Source: CAVYOD01 sp963770045 (GTDB lineage: Bacteria; Acidobacteriota; Aminicenantia; Aminicenantales; CAVYOD01). Taken from it: a DNA stretch of 64,000 nucleotides. Every line of letters begins with the position of its first letter. Within the stretch, counting starts at the first letter, position 1. Positions 11,270 through 21,280 of the stretch are shown piece after piece. A program made the position numbers and the translations under genes. The DNA lies in NCBI GenBank assembly GCA_963770045.1, contig CAVYOD010000015.1, forward strand, positions 290,297 to 354,296, in the 5' to 3' direction. The notes below the pieces were generated by a model. The model was not told the origin of the DNA. It searched no databases and saw only the letters and a program-made list of their open reading frames with translations.

Positions 11270-13429
11270 ATGAATAAAAAAAACTATATTGTTCTTTGTT
11301 TAAGCCTTGTTTTTTTGGGTTTTGGTAAGCCGGAGAAAAAAGAGGTTGGTCTCATTCCCGATAACCTGGCGAACATCCTGCTTGAAGAAGTCTCCGCCGA
11401 GCGAGCTCTAGATTCTATCTATGGTCTTATCCAATTTGATCGCATCACCTCTTCTCACGAATATGATCGCGCGGCTGAATACGTCCTCAAGAAGCTCAAG
11501 GAATCCGGGGTCGTGGAATCTTCCATAGAGGCATTTCCCTCGGAATGGAAGCCTGATTATTATCTGAATGAAAGGCCAAACTGGCTCCCGCTTGTCGGCT
11601 GGAGTGTCAAAAAGGCCGTTCTCAAAACCGTCGCTCCCGAGATGAAGATCGCTGATTATGATGAGGAGCCGATTGTTCTGGCGAGGATGAGCCGGAGCTT
11701 TCGGGGACGGGCGGAGCTGGTTTTTGTCGGAAATGGCACCGAGGAGCAGGACTATGCCGGCCTCGATGTGAAAGGGAAAATAGTGCTCGCCAGAGGATAC
11801 GCGGACACCGTTCATAACCTTGCCGTCATGAAAAAAGATGCGGTCGGAGTTATATGTTTTGGCGCCTCCTCCTATGATCCTTTTAAGGGAAAAGGACACC
11901 CCGACATGGTCGTCTGGCAGGTCCTCTCCGAGCAGGAAAACTCAGAGAAGAAGCCCCAGTACGCGTTTTCTCTTTCCGAAGAAAAGGGAAATTATCTTTT
12001 GTCCCTGCTGAGAAATCAGAAAAAGGTCGAAGTCGAGGTGGATGTTCAGACCGAATTCTATGACAACGATTTGAAAATCGTGACTGCGGTCATACCAGGG
12101 AGCTCAAGAGCTCGCGAAGAATTCCTGTTTTATGCTCACCTGGACCATGTCAAACCCAGCGCGGGAGATAACGGCTCGGGTTGTGCGGCGCTCATCGAAA
12201 CCGCAAGAGTCCTTTCCGGACTGATCCGGCAGGGCAAGATCCCCCCGCCCAAGAGAAGCATCCGGTTTGTCTGGGGGCCTGAAGGACCGGGAAGTTTCAT
12301 GTACATCCTCGCTCACATGGACCGTATGCGCTCGACCCTGGCCGGACTCAACGTGGACATGGTGGGTGAAGATCAGGCTAAAACGCACTCCATCTTGAGA
12401 ATCATCAGAAACCCGGATTCGTTGCCTTCGTTTCTGGGAGATTTGATTGAGAATATCATCGAAAATCTGGACACCAAAATCGTCATGGCGCCCACGGGAA
12501 AGCTGAGTTTTTTAAATTACCGCTTCATGCCGTTCACGGCCAACAGCGATCACGCCGTCTTCAACGACGGGGCCGTCCGGGTGCCGATGATGATGTTCAA
12601 CTACTCTCCCGACGAGTTTCACCATGTCAACCTGGACACTCCTGATAAGCTCGAACCGACCGAGCTCAAGAGGGTTCTTTATTTGTGCGCGGCCACCGCT
12701 TCTTTCGTGGCCGAGGCGGATGACAGCGACGCTTACGACCTCGCCCAGATCGTGGCTTCGAATGGAGCCGGGCGTGTTTCCCGATCCTTACAGAAAGGCT
12801 TGGCCCTGCTGAGATCAAGCGAGGCAGGTCAATTGCTCGAAGATTTCAAGGCGGGGAGAAATTACATTTGGCTGGCCTCGAAACGAGAGGAGGCGGCGAT
12901 CAAGTCCTGCTCTCTGCTTTGCTCTGACGAAAGAATCAAGAAGGAGATCGCAGATTTGGCCCTCGGCGTCGCCGAAACAAAGAATCGAGCCCTGGCCAAT
13001 CTGGAAAAAATCTATCAGGAATATTGCGTTCTCAAGAAAACTCAAGCCCGCAAACTCTCCCTCAGTCCGGAGGAATCAAGGGCTGCTCGTATCATCCCTC
13101 GACGGTTGGGCCGGCATCTCAACGAGCTCTGGAAGATGGACCTTGAGAAGCAAATTCTCGATCAGGCAGACAGGGATTTTATGAAAGAGTTTCAGAAAAG
13201 ATTCCTGGATTCATACATCCGGATTCCTGAGATTCTTAATTTCGTGGACGGAAAGAACAATCTCCTGGAGATAAGAGATGCCGTCGCCTCGGAGTACTTT
13301 GGATTCATGACGTCCAGCGATTATGTAGGCCATCCCGAAGATCTGAGCCGGGAATATCGGAATCTGGACCTCAGCGATCTTCTGAGAATCATGAGCATTT
13401 TCAGGAAAGGTGGCCTTATCGCTTATTAG
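11270..13429 (+). CDS. Secreted M28-like metallopeptidase with PA insert and winged-helix-like C-terminus
   Basis: Intact 719-residue exported protein. A signal peptide covers about residues 1-20 and a PA-like insert residues 150-210 (GTEEQDYAGLDVKGKIVLA). The M28 zinc site is HLDHVKPSAGDN with His290, Asp292 and Asp300; Glu338 in GPEGPG, Asp363 in NVDMVGE and a His at 451-452 in EFHHVNLDTPDK follow. Normal M28 enzymes have a Glu-Glu pair; here only the first Glu remains, so catalysis may be altered. The last 70 residues (EILNFVDGKNNLLEIRDAV ... GGLIAY) resemble a small winged helix and recur in three other proteins of the window. First gene of a three-gene M28 operon. Confidence 0.82.
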   Translation: MNKKNYIVLCLSLVFLGFGKPEKKEVGLIPDNLANILLEEVSAERALDSIYGLIQFDRITSSHEYDRAAEYVLKKLKESGVVESSIEAFPSEWKPDYYLNERPNWLPLVGWSVKKAVLKTVAPEMKIADYDEEPIVLARMSRSFRGRAELVFVGNGTEEQDYAGLDVKGKIVLARGYADTVHNLAVMKKDAVGVICFGASSYDPFKGKGHPDMVVWQVLSEQENSEKKPQYAFSLSEEKGNYLLSLLRNQKKVEVEVDVQTEFYDNDLKIVTAVIPGSSRAREEFLFYAHLDHVKPSAGDNGSGCAALIETARVLSGLIRQGKIPPPKRSIRFVWGPEGPGSFMYILAHMDRMRSTLAGLNVDMVGEDQAKTHSILRIIRNPDSLPSFLGDLIENIIENLDTKIVMAPTGKLSFLNYRFMPFTANSDHAVFNDGAVRVPMMMFNYSPDEFHHVNLDTPDKLEPTELKRVLYLCAATASFVAEADDSDAYDLAQIVASNGAGRVSRSLQKGLALLRSSEAGQLLEDFKAGRNYIWLASKREEAAIKSCSLLCSDERIKKEIADLALGVAETKNRALANLEKIYQEYCVLKKTQARKLSLSPEESRAARIIPRRLGRHLNELWKMDLEKQILDQADRDFMKEFQKRFLDSYIRIPEILNFVDGKNNLLEIRDAVASEYFGFMTSSDYVGHPEDLSREYRNLDLSDLLRIMSIFRKGGLIAY

Positions 13430-13467
13430 ACCAAATGGCGGAAAGAGCGCAAAAAAGGAGAATAGTC

Positions 13468-15813
13468 GTGAGAAAAATAGCCGTATTGCTTCTCGTCTTT
13501 TTGTTCCTGTGTCCTTCTTCCTCTTGCCTCGGCCAAAGAGGAAAATTTCGGGGAAAAAGCGCTGGCCACAATCAAAATCATAGCCTCGGCTGATTATCAA
13601 GGAAGAAAAACCGGCACACCGGGCGGCTTAAAAATCGAACAATATCTGGCCGAAAAGTTTAAACAATGCGGCTTGACACCTTGGAAGGGTAGCTATCTTC
13701 AAAAGTTCACTTTTCTCAGTTATAACCTCCTCCCCGGTTGCGCGCTGGAATTGGTCAAGGAAGGCCGTCCCTCCCTCTCTTTCGTTTACAATAGGGATTT
13801 TTATTTTCATACGGGATCAGCCAATTCCGAACTCACGGCGGAGGTCGTTTTTGTAGGATACGGCATTCATGCTCCCGAGAAAGGGTACGATGATTATAAG
13901 GGGATCGATGTCAAAAATAAGATCGTGATGGCCATGGAAGGACTTCCGCCCGGAAACCCTGAGAAATACGGCGAGGGGGCGTCCTGGTCACGCACCAAAG
14001 CCAAGGTCGCCCAAACAATGGGAGCTTCGGCGCTTCTTCTCTATAATGACCCAAGTCAATTGGCTTATTTTCCTCCCTACAAAGTCTGGGGAATCTACAA
14101 AGGCGAGGTTCTCAACGATTTTGCGGTGGCCGAAATAAATTTCACATTGCTCGACAACATTTTGGAAGAAACGGGGGAATTTGCCGTTGATCTCAAAAGG
14201 CGGATTGACGAATCCGGGAAGCCCGCGTCTTTTAAGACGGGCAAGACGCTCCACCTTCGGTGCCGCGCTTCCATAGATGAAAAATGTGAAGGGGCCAATG
14301 TTCTGGGTCTCATCCCGGGGACAGACCCTGAGCTCAAGAATGAACTCGTTTCCATCGGAGGCCATATGGATGGAGGCGGCATGGACCCGGACGGTGCGAT
14401 TTTCTATGGGGCCGAGGACAATGCGTCAGGCGCCTCGGTTGTCCTGGAGATTGCCGAGAGACTGGCCAAAGAGAACTTTAGGCCCTTGAGGACCCTCCTG
14501 TTCGCCGCCTGGGGAGCCGAGGAGCAGGGAGCTTTCGGCTCTCAATATTTTGTGGACAATCCCATTTTCCCCTTGGACAAGAATGCCTTCAATTTTTGTG
14601 TGGATAACGTCGGCTGGGGAGATGGCGAATTCTGGCTTTTTAGCGCCAACAACTTTCCCGAGGAATTTGAGGTCGTCAAAGCCGGTGTGGACAAGGATCT
14701 GTTGAAACATTTTATTCCCAAAGGCCTGGGAGGCAGCGACTCTTACTTCTTTCAGGCCAAGGGAATTCCCGTCTTGTTTGCGCACACAACCCAGTCCCAG
14801 ATGTATAACCATCGTCCTTTGGACAGGACCGAACTGATCAACCCCTTGGCCCTGAGGAATGTCACCAAATTCATGTATCAGGCGATGAAAGCAGTCGCGT
14901 CCTCAAGAGGAAATTTCATAAACCCAGACCGATATCCCCTCTTCATTCATAGGTATTCCGCGGTCGCCGACAGCCAAGAAGATTTGATGAACCCGGGAGC
15001 CGAGTCCCCTGAAACGGAAATTGAAAAGGCTCGAGCAAAATACCAGACACTCAGGCTGAACGGGATTGATCTCTGCGGACAGAATATTCCTTCCCCAAAT
15101 TTCAAAGAGACGGCGCTTAATATCACGCATTTTCCTGCGAATCGATCAAAAACGTCAGCAGCTCTATAGCCGTTCTGGAGAAAGCGTCCCAACTGCGAGA
15201 GATCGAGGAAGGGCTGAAGCTTCCTGGTCGCTTTGAGGATCTGCGGGCTTCGATCTTTTGATTCTGATTTGGCCTGTCTCAAGGTCCTTAAGGATTAGGC
15301 GCGCGGATCCTGAGTCTGGATTTATCCTCAAAGCAATCGCCTGACTTTCGAGCCCTTTTCAACGGGAGATCCGAGTTGAGCGGTCTCGGTAAACTCCTGT
15401 TTAAGAAATCCGAAGAACTCGGCTTGGTCCTGGAACTCCTCGATCCCGGCCCTGAGATCCTAGATCGAGTACTGGCCGTCAAGAGCAAACCCGTTCTGGT
15501 CACAGCGCGGCCTGCCGATATTCCTCTCATCCAGAAGGTTGCTCATTCTCCGAACCGGGAGAGAGCCTATTTTAGTCTTCCCATTGATGTCGAAACTGAT
15601 AATTTCGTCTCGGAAATAAATCGTAAACTCAAGATCTTCCGCGATCTGGATTATGCCAAGTTCTGTGTTCTCGATCCTTCGCCCTATTCAAGTTCAGGGA
15701 AACTCAAGAATCTCACAATCGCCCTGTATCGAGAGAAGTATTCCGAAGAAACCATCAAGAATTTCCTGGGCGAAAACTTCATCAGACTATTGACTCTCAA
15801 CATCAAGAATTGA
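13468..15813 (+). CDS. Secreted M28 zinc peptidase with extra C-terminal TIM-barrel-like (M19-like) region, frameshifted
   Basis: GTG start at 13468 with AAAGGAG 7 bases upstream and a signal peptide (LLLVFLFLCPSSSCLG). A PA-like insert precedes a canonical M28 site: GGHMDGGG, GAEDNASG, the full Glu pair in WGAEEQGAFGS, VDNVGWGD and a late His in MYNHRPLD. This member of the operon is therefore probably an active aminopeptidase. Frames change near 13535, 15140 and between 15255 and 15330. After the peptidase, a further 200 residues continue to 15813; ELGLVLELLDPGPE, KPVLVTARPADIPL and YSEETIKNFLGENFIRLL resemble the last half of membrane dipeptidase (M19) barrels without their metal ligands. 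Only 13 bases separate it from the next gene. The joining of the two parts is my reconstruction. Confidence 0.72.
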
Positions 15814-15826
15814 AAGGCGGACTTCG

Positions 15827-17961
15827 ATGGACGCGTTTCTCCGGAAAATCAAATCACTGAGCTTATTATTTATCCTCCTGCCGATATTTTCAGACGGTCT
15901 TTTTGCACAAAGCAGAATCCCGCTCTCTGATTCTTTGCGAGACTCTATCCTGTGCGAGCTCTCTGGTTTGAGGGCCATGGACTCGATTTATCGATTGTGC
16001 ACTTTTGACCGAAGTGGGGCCTCGCAGGGACTTCTGGACGCCCAGAACTGGGTTCTGGAGAGATTCAAGGGCTGGGGCATCCAGGATGTCCGGTTGGTCC
16101 CATTCCCGGCGGACGGGGAAAAAATCTACTTGGATACGCATCCGGCAGGGTATGCTTGGGAAAAGAAGAGCGCCGTCTTGTCCCTGGTGGAGCCCTATTC
16201 CAAGAAGATTATCGATTATGCCGAAGTCCCCACCGCCTTGGTCCAATACAGTAACTCTGCGGATGTCACCGCCGAATTGATCGATGTCGGGCCTGGTCTC
16301 GCCGATCAAGACTACGCCGGAAAAAACATCAAAGGCAAAATTGTTTTTGCCTCAGGCGATGCCTATGCCGTTTATCCCCTCGCCATAAAAAAGTATGGCG
16401 CGATTGGAATTGTCTCCTGCTTGGGAGAACTATGAACCCGATCGATCCCGGTTTCCTGATCAAGTCCCCTGGATGTCCATCCCCCAGGAAATCGGCACCC
16501 ACTATTTTGGCTTCGCCGTGTCCAGGAATATAGCCGAAGAATTGAGGGACTTAGTCTCAAAAGGGAAGGTTGTTGTTAGAGCGCGAGTCGAGGCCGAAAT
16601 CAAAAAAGGGAGTTACTATGTCCTAACATCCGCAATTCAAGGCAAGGACCTGCCTGACCAGGAAATCCTTTTGATGGCCCACATCAATCACTACAAGCCG
16701 GCCGCCAATGATAATGCGAGCGGCTGCGCCCTCCTCATGGAGATCGAACGGGCGATCAAAAGCCTCATCGAAACCGGGAAGATTCCCCCGCCCCGCCGCA
16801 CCATCCGCTTCCTGTGGATGAATGAACACACCGGATCAAAAATCTACCTCGACAGCCGGCCCGACCTTAAGGAAAAAGGCGTTATGGCTATGAATCTGGA
16901 CATGGTTGGCGAGAACATTCTCCTTACGGAGTCGGTGCCGCGAATGACTCTGACCCCGGATTCCTGCCCTTCGTTTTTGGACGATCTTGTTCATCAACTC
17001 CTGCAATATGTTTCCGAAGTCAATTTCGTGGAATACCGAGGGACAAAAATTCCGTTTGCCTATGTCCTCGAGAAATACAACGGCGCCATCAGTGATCACT
17101 ATTGGTATCTCTCCGGCGGCGTGTCCGTGCCCACATCATTTTTGTACGTCTATCCTGACAATTTTTATCACTCCAACGAAGACACGCCCGATAAGTGTGA
17201 TCCCACGATGCTCAAGCGTTTGGGATTTGTCACCATGGCCGCGACTCTCTTCGCGGCCGCAGCGGGAGAGGAGGAAACCCTGGATCTGAGTTCTCTGGTT
17301 TGGGCCGAAAGTTCGAAAAGAATGATTCAAGCTGTCAAAGAAGGCCTGGATGATATGAAAAGCGATAGGAAGCAGGATTTGTCAGTCGCCTTTAAAGAAG
17401 CCACGATCAAGCTGGAGAAAACATTCGAAAAAGAAGAGAAAACACTCCGGTCTCTTTATAAATTGTCTAGGGCTAAAAAAGTAGAAGTCAAAATTGACGG
17501 ACAATGCGAATCCATAAAAAGACTCCTGGAAACACAAAGAAAATACATCGAGGACCAATACAAAGAGCTTTGTCGGGATACGGATCAAAAGCCCATAGCC
17601 ATATTTATGACGAATGAAGAAAAAAGATGTGCTGAGATCGTACCCGTCAGGCACTTCCGCGGGCCGCTCAACCTGGGATATATCAAGACCAAGATCTCTA
17701 AAGAGAAAGTCTCAATGGTACGACGACGCGGCCAGGCGGATACCGGATTTCTTCGTCATTCAGGATGAAATCGCTAATTTCATCGACGACAGGAACAGCA
17801 TCCTCGATATCCGTAACGCCGTCTCTGCGGAATTTGGCCCGGTCGCCTTAGACGACGTTTTCAATTTTATCGACGGAATTCGGGAAGCGGGATTTGTGAC
17901 CTATTTGAATAGATCGAGAGTGAAGATTCAAAAGCAGATAGGAGCAAACTCTCAGGATTGA
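15827..17961 (+). CDS. Secreted M28-like protein with altered active site and winged-helix-like C-terminus, frameshifted
   Basis: Third M28-family gene of the operon, about 710 residues over two frameshifts (near 16425 and 17720). A signal peptide, PA-like insert (GLADQDYAGKNIKGKIVFA) and peptidase domain are followed by a helical stretch and a C-terminal winged-helix-like tail (EIANFIDDRNSILDIRNAV). The zinc motif reads HINHYKPAANDNASGC: the Asp of the usual HxD is Asn. The Glu pair is Glu-His in WMNEHTGS. LDMVGEN and FYHSNEDTPDK retain the third Asp and the late His. It ends 28 bases before the convergent S9 gene. Whether it still cuts peptides is uncertain. Confidence 0.8.
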
Positions 17962-17989
17962 GAACGCAGGCTTCTTCTCTCGGCCTCCA

Positions 17990-20151
17990 TTATTTAAGAT
18001 ATTTCTCAAACCATGTCCAGGATTCGCGTCCACATGTCCTTGATGACCCTGATCTTCGTTTCCCAATAAAGATGGTCTTCTCCGGGATAACCGATGAGCA
18101 CGGCGGTTTTATGGAGGTGCCTCAATCCGTAATACATCTCCTCAGCCTGGGAAAAGGGCACGCCATAATCTTTTGTCCCGTGCATAATCATCAAAGGCGT
18201 TTCAACTTGATTGAGGAAAAAAACGGGAGAGTTTTTCATATACCGTTCGGGAAATTCCCGAAGGTCTCCTCCCATTCTCCCCTGCCCTCTCTCATTGGAC
18301 AATCGCATGTAATCCCCGGGGAGGCCATGAAAACTCACCCAATCCGTAATTCCGGAGATCGCGACTGCGGCCTTAAACCTCTTGCTGTGGGTGACGATAG
18401 CGTTGGTCGCATAGCCTCCGAAACTGTGGCCCATGACGCCGAATTTGCCATTGGCCACTCCCAAGCTCTAGCAGTCGATCTAAAGCGGGCTCGACCGATC
18501 GAATGTAGGAGAGACTCGTATCCCCAGTCGTGAAATTTACGTCAGGCAAAAAGACAGCATACCCCTGATTGGCCAAAACCTGGAGGTTGTAGAGGTGGAC
18601 GTAGAAATGATGGAGCTGGCTGCTGAAGGTTTCATAAACCCAAAAAATGACAGGATATTTCTTTCCCTTGTTCATAGTTCGCGGGATAAAGCAGGACGCC
18701 CTTCAAAGGATCTCCGGACGTGCTCTTCCAGGAAACCAGCTCAGCCTTCCCAAAAGCAAAATCTGATGCTTGTTTATTCAGCTCACTTATCTGCTTCGTC
18801 TTTTGAGTATGAAGATCCAATCGCCAAATATTTTCTGGAGTCATAGAATTTTGTAAAGTGAAAAGCAGGCAAGAGTCCATAAGCAGAAGGTCGCCAACCA
18901 TCCAGTCACCCAAGATAAGCTGTTCCGTTTTATTGTCCTTTAGGGAAATTCTATAGATACCCTGTTTTCCCGTGCCTTCATCTATGACTTTGAAATAAAT
19001 AAACTTCCCTAGCTTGTCCAGAAAATAGGACTCCCTTGTATACGGTGAAGTCATCCTGACGGGTTCGAACTTTCCCGATTGAATTTGAAAAAGATAGTAT
19101 TCGTTTCCGGCCGCACAAAAGACCTGCTTAGCTCCAGGAAGAAAAACAGGATCTCCTGTCACTTGCATGCCGTCTTTGCTCAATTGAGTCGTCTTGTTTT
19201 CGAAAATGGAATAGATGAATAATTTGCCCTTATCCACAAAGGCCAGGAATCGGCTGTCGGGAGACCAGGAAAATTGGGTCATTTCGCTGTCTGCGACCAC
19301 TGTTTTGGGTTCGCCTCCCTCAGTGGGATAAACGACCAAATCGCTGACAGTCGTATCCAGCACCCGGATCTTGTTTTTCACTATTTCCAGTACCGCGACG
19401 TGTTTCCTATTGGGGGAGAATTTTGAAGAGAGTACCTCCATCGGCCTGGGAGTGATCACCGCGGTCTTTTTGGTCTGGAGATCAAGGCTTGTCAATTGGC
19501 TCAAATAGGCGGACATAAATCTTTCGTCATAGGGATTAGTTTCCTGCCCGGTTGTCCGAACGATCGGATCTTCCGAATCCTCATAGGGCTCGAGGGGGCC
19601 TTTCCATTCGGAGGGATTGGAAGAGAAGAAGATTTTTTGATTTTGGGGATCCCACTCGATGCTTCCTCTCCCGTACAGGTTGCCGGCTTCAAAGGACTCT
19701 CTTCTCCCTGTTATCCTGTCCCAGAGGCCGATAGAGACTTTGTTATCGTGCAGTCCATAAAAGGCGAGTTTGTTTCCATCCGGAGACCAGGAAGGAGACC
19801 AAGAATACTCGGCACCCTCCGTGAGCTGAAGAGGTCGACCTCCTTCCAGTGAGTCCAACAAAGATGTGGCTGCCCTGAGGGATAAAAAAGCGTCCAGACT
19901 CTTCCTCCTTGCTTCGTCCGTAATACTTATCAACGACGGCATAAGCTACAAAATTTCCGGAGCTCGTGAACCTGGGATATGACCAATAGTTAAGAAACTC
20001 CAAGGCCAAAGAGTCATCGACCGTAAAAGGCTTCTTCACGCCTGTTGGAGCGGCTTGAGAGCTCACATCTTTCTGAACATCAGACTGCTATTAAAACTGG
20101 AGCCAATAGCAAAAGAAAAATGAGTCTTAGACTCTTTTTTAGGAATTTCAT
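17990..20151 (-). CDS. Exported S9 prolyl-oligopeptidase-like serine peptidase (copy A), frameshifted
   Basis: About 720 residues: signal peptide (MKFLKKSLRLIFLLLLAP), a WD/PD40-type beta-propeller (WSPSWSPDGNKLAFY, FSWSPDSRFLAFVDKGK) and an alpha/beta hydrolase domain. The catalytic triad is visible: Ser in MGHSFGGYA, Asp in HGTKDYGVPF and His in GEDHLYWE. Such enzymes release dipeptides or cut prolyl bonds in short peptides. Frameshifts occur near 20085, 19850, 18665, 18465 and at the very end, where WFEKYLK and TAA give 17990. AAAGGAG precedes the ATG at 20151. The gene follows the TPR gene by 31 bases in one unit. It is very similar to copy B at 27769-29935, in opposite orientation. Confidence 0.87.
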
Positions 20152-20182
20152 GATGTTCTCCTTTCGAGAATGAAAACGAGGT

Positions 20183-21115
20183 TTATGCCGGCAGCTCTTT
20201 TATTTGTTTTTTTATAAAATCCAGCATATTTTTTGCTGTGGGAGCTTTTGCGTCGTCGGGAGCATATTGCAGGAATTTCTCAAAAGCTTTTTGCGCCTCA
20301 GCCAGATTATTTTGATTTAAGTGCAGAAGGCCGAGCTGATAATAGGAATCAGCATAACTGTCTTGGCAAGCGATCGACTTGAAAAAAGCATCTTGAGCTC
20401 TCTTGAGGTCTCCCGTATTCAGCAAGCTGATCCCGAGGTTATAATAGGCTTCAGGATCATCGGCTGAAACCGCGACGGCTTTGGCAAAGTATTGCGAAGC
20501 CGTTTGAAAATCTTTCTTTTTGCCATAGATCTCGCCCAGCTTCTTCAAGGCAGAAAAGCTGTCAGGCTGGAGCTCGAGCATCTTTTTAAAAGCCTCGGAG
20601 GCTTCCTCAGAGTTCTCTAGGAAAAGTGCTGTGACTCCAAGATTATAATAGAGCGTGGGCTCTCCAGGTCTCTTGGCAATAACGCCCTTGTAGCTCTCAA
20701 AGGCTTGTTGATAGTTGCCCTCTTGAAAGAACTTGTTGGCTAAGCGAAGTTCCTTATCTCCGAGCTCAGTCTTCTGAGCTCGGGTTTCTTCTGCCAAATT
20801 GAGTCCGAATTCCACCTCAGTAAACACCAGGAGAGAAACCCGGACTTCTTTAATCATGGGCCTGAAGCCCTCTTTTTCACACTTCACTTGGTAATATCCT
20901 GGAGAGAGCCCGATTTGAATAAATTCACCTTTTTTATCTGTTTTCACAAGGTGTTGTTCAGTCGGATATTCCATGGAGATGATAGTCAGCTGAACTCCCT
21001 CAATCGGATTCTTGTTTCGATCGAAGACCTTTCCTTTAATTGCTCCGTGCGCAGCCGGAAAGCTCAACTTAGAAAATAAGAACAATGCCAGAAAAAGGAA
21101 GACCGTCTTTCTCAT
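20183..21115 (-). CDS. Exported TPR protein with carboxypeptidase-regulatory-like domain
   Basis: Intact protein of 310 residues. The signal peptide is followed by a beta-sandwich of the carboxypeptidase-regulatory type (residues 25-100, GAIKGKVFDRNKNPIEGVQL) and at least five tetratricopeptide repeats (for example YYNLGVTALFLENSEEASEA and AYYNLGISLLNTGDLKRAQD). TPR domains usually hold protein partners; none can be named here. The start is placed at ATG 21115, with GGAGG six bases upstream, rather than at the preceding TTG. It is transcribed divergently from the GWxTD gene and upstream of S9 copy A. Confidence 0.85.
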   Translation of the reverse strand: MRKTVFLFLALFLFSKLSFPAAHGAIKGKVFDRNKNPIEGVQLTIISMEYPTEQHLVKTDKKGEFIQIGLSPGYYQVKCEKEGFRPMIKEVRVSLLVFTEVEFGLNLAEETRAQKTELGDKELRLANKFFQEGNYQQAFESYKGVIAKRPGEPTLYYNLGVTALFLENSEEASEAFKKMLELQPDSFSALKKLGEIYGKKKDFQTASQYFAKAVAVSADDPEAYYNLGISLLNTGDLKRAQDAFFKSIACQDSYADSYYQLGLLHLNQNNLAEAQKAFEKFLQYAPDDAKAPTAKNMLDFIKKQIKELPA

Positions 21116-21234
21116 CAAAATCCTCCTCCCATGATCCGCTTAAGAAACGGGAAAGACCTCATTTTGTCCCTATTTTATACTAGAATCGAGTTTTAGTCCT
21201 CATGATTTTGTCGGCATCTGGCGAGGTCATACAT

Positions 21235-21264
21235 TTGACAAATTGGGTTACTTTTCTGTATAAA
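21235..21264 (+). promoter_or_regulatory. Strong sigma70-like promoter, near-leaderless GWxTD gene
   Basis: TTGACA (21235-21240), an 18-base spacer and TATAAA (21259-21264). The expected start near 21271 is only about 10 bases before the ATG at 21281, too short for a normal ribosome-binding site. Confidence 0.6.
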
Positions 21265-21280
21265 AAAGGGAAAACATCGC

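Noticed and set aside
15376..15813. Separate small gene between the second and third M28 genes
   Set aside because: It lacks a start with ribosome site and its sequence continues upstream in other frames; I treat it as the C-terminal part of the M28 gene at 13468, with reservation.
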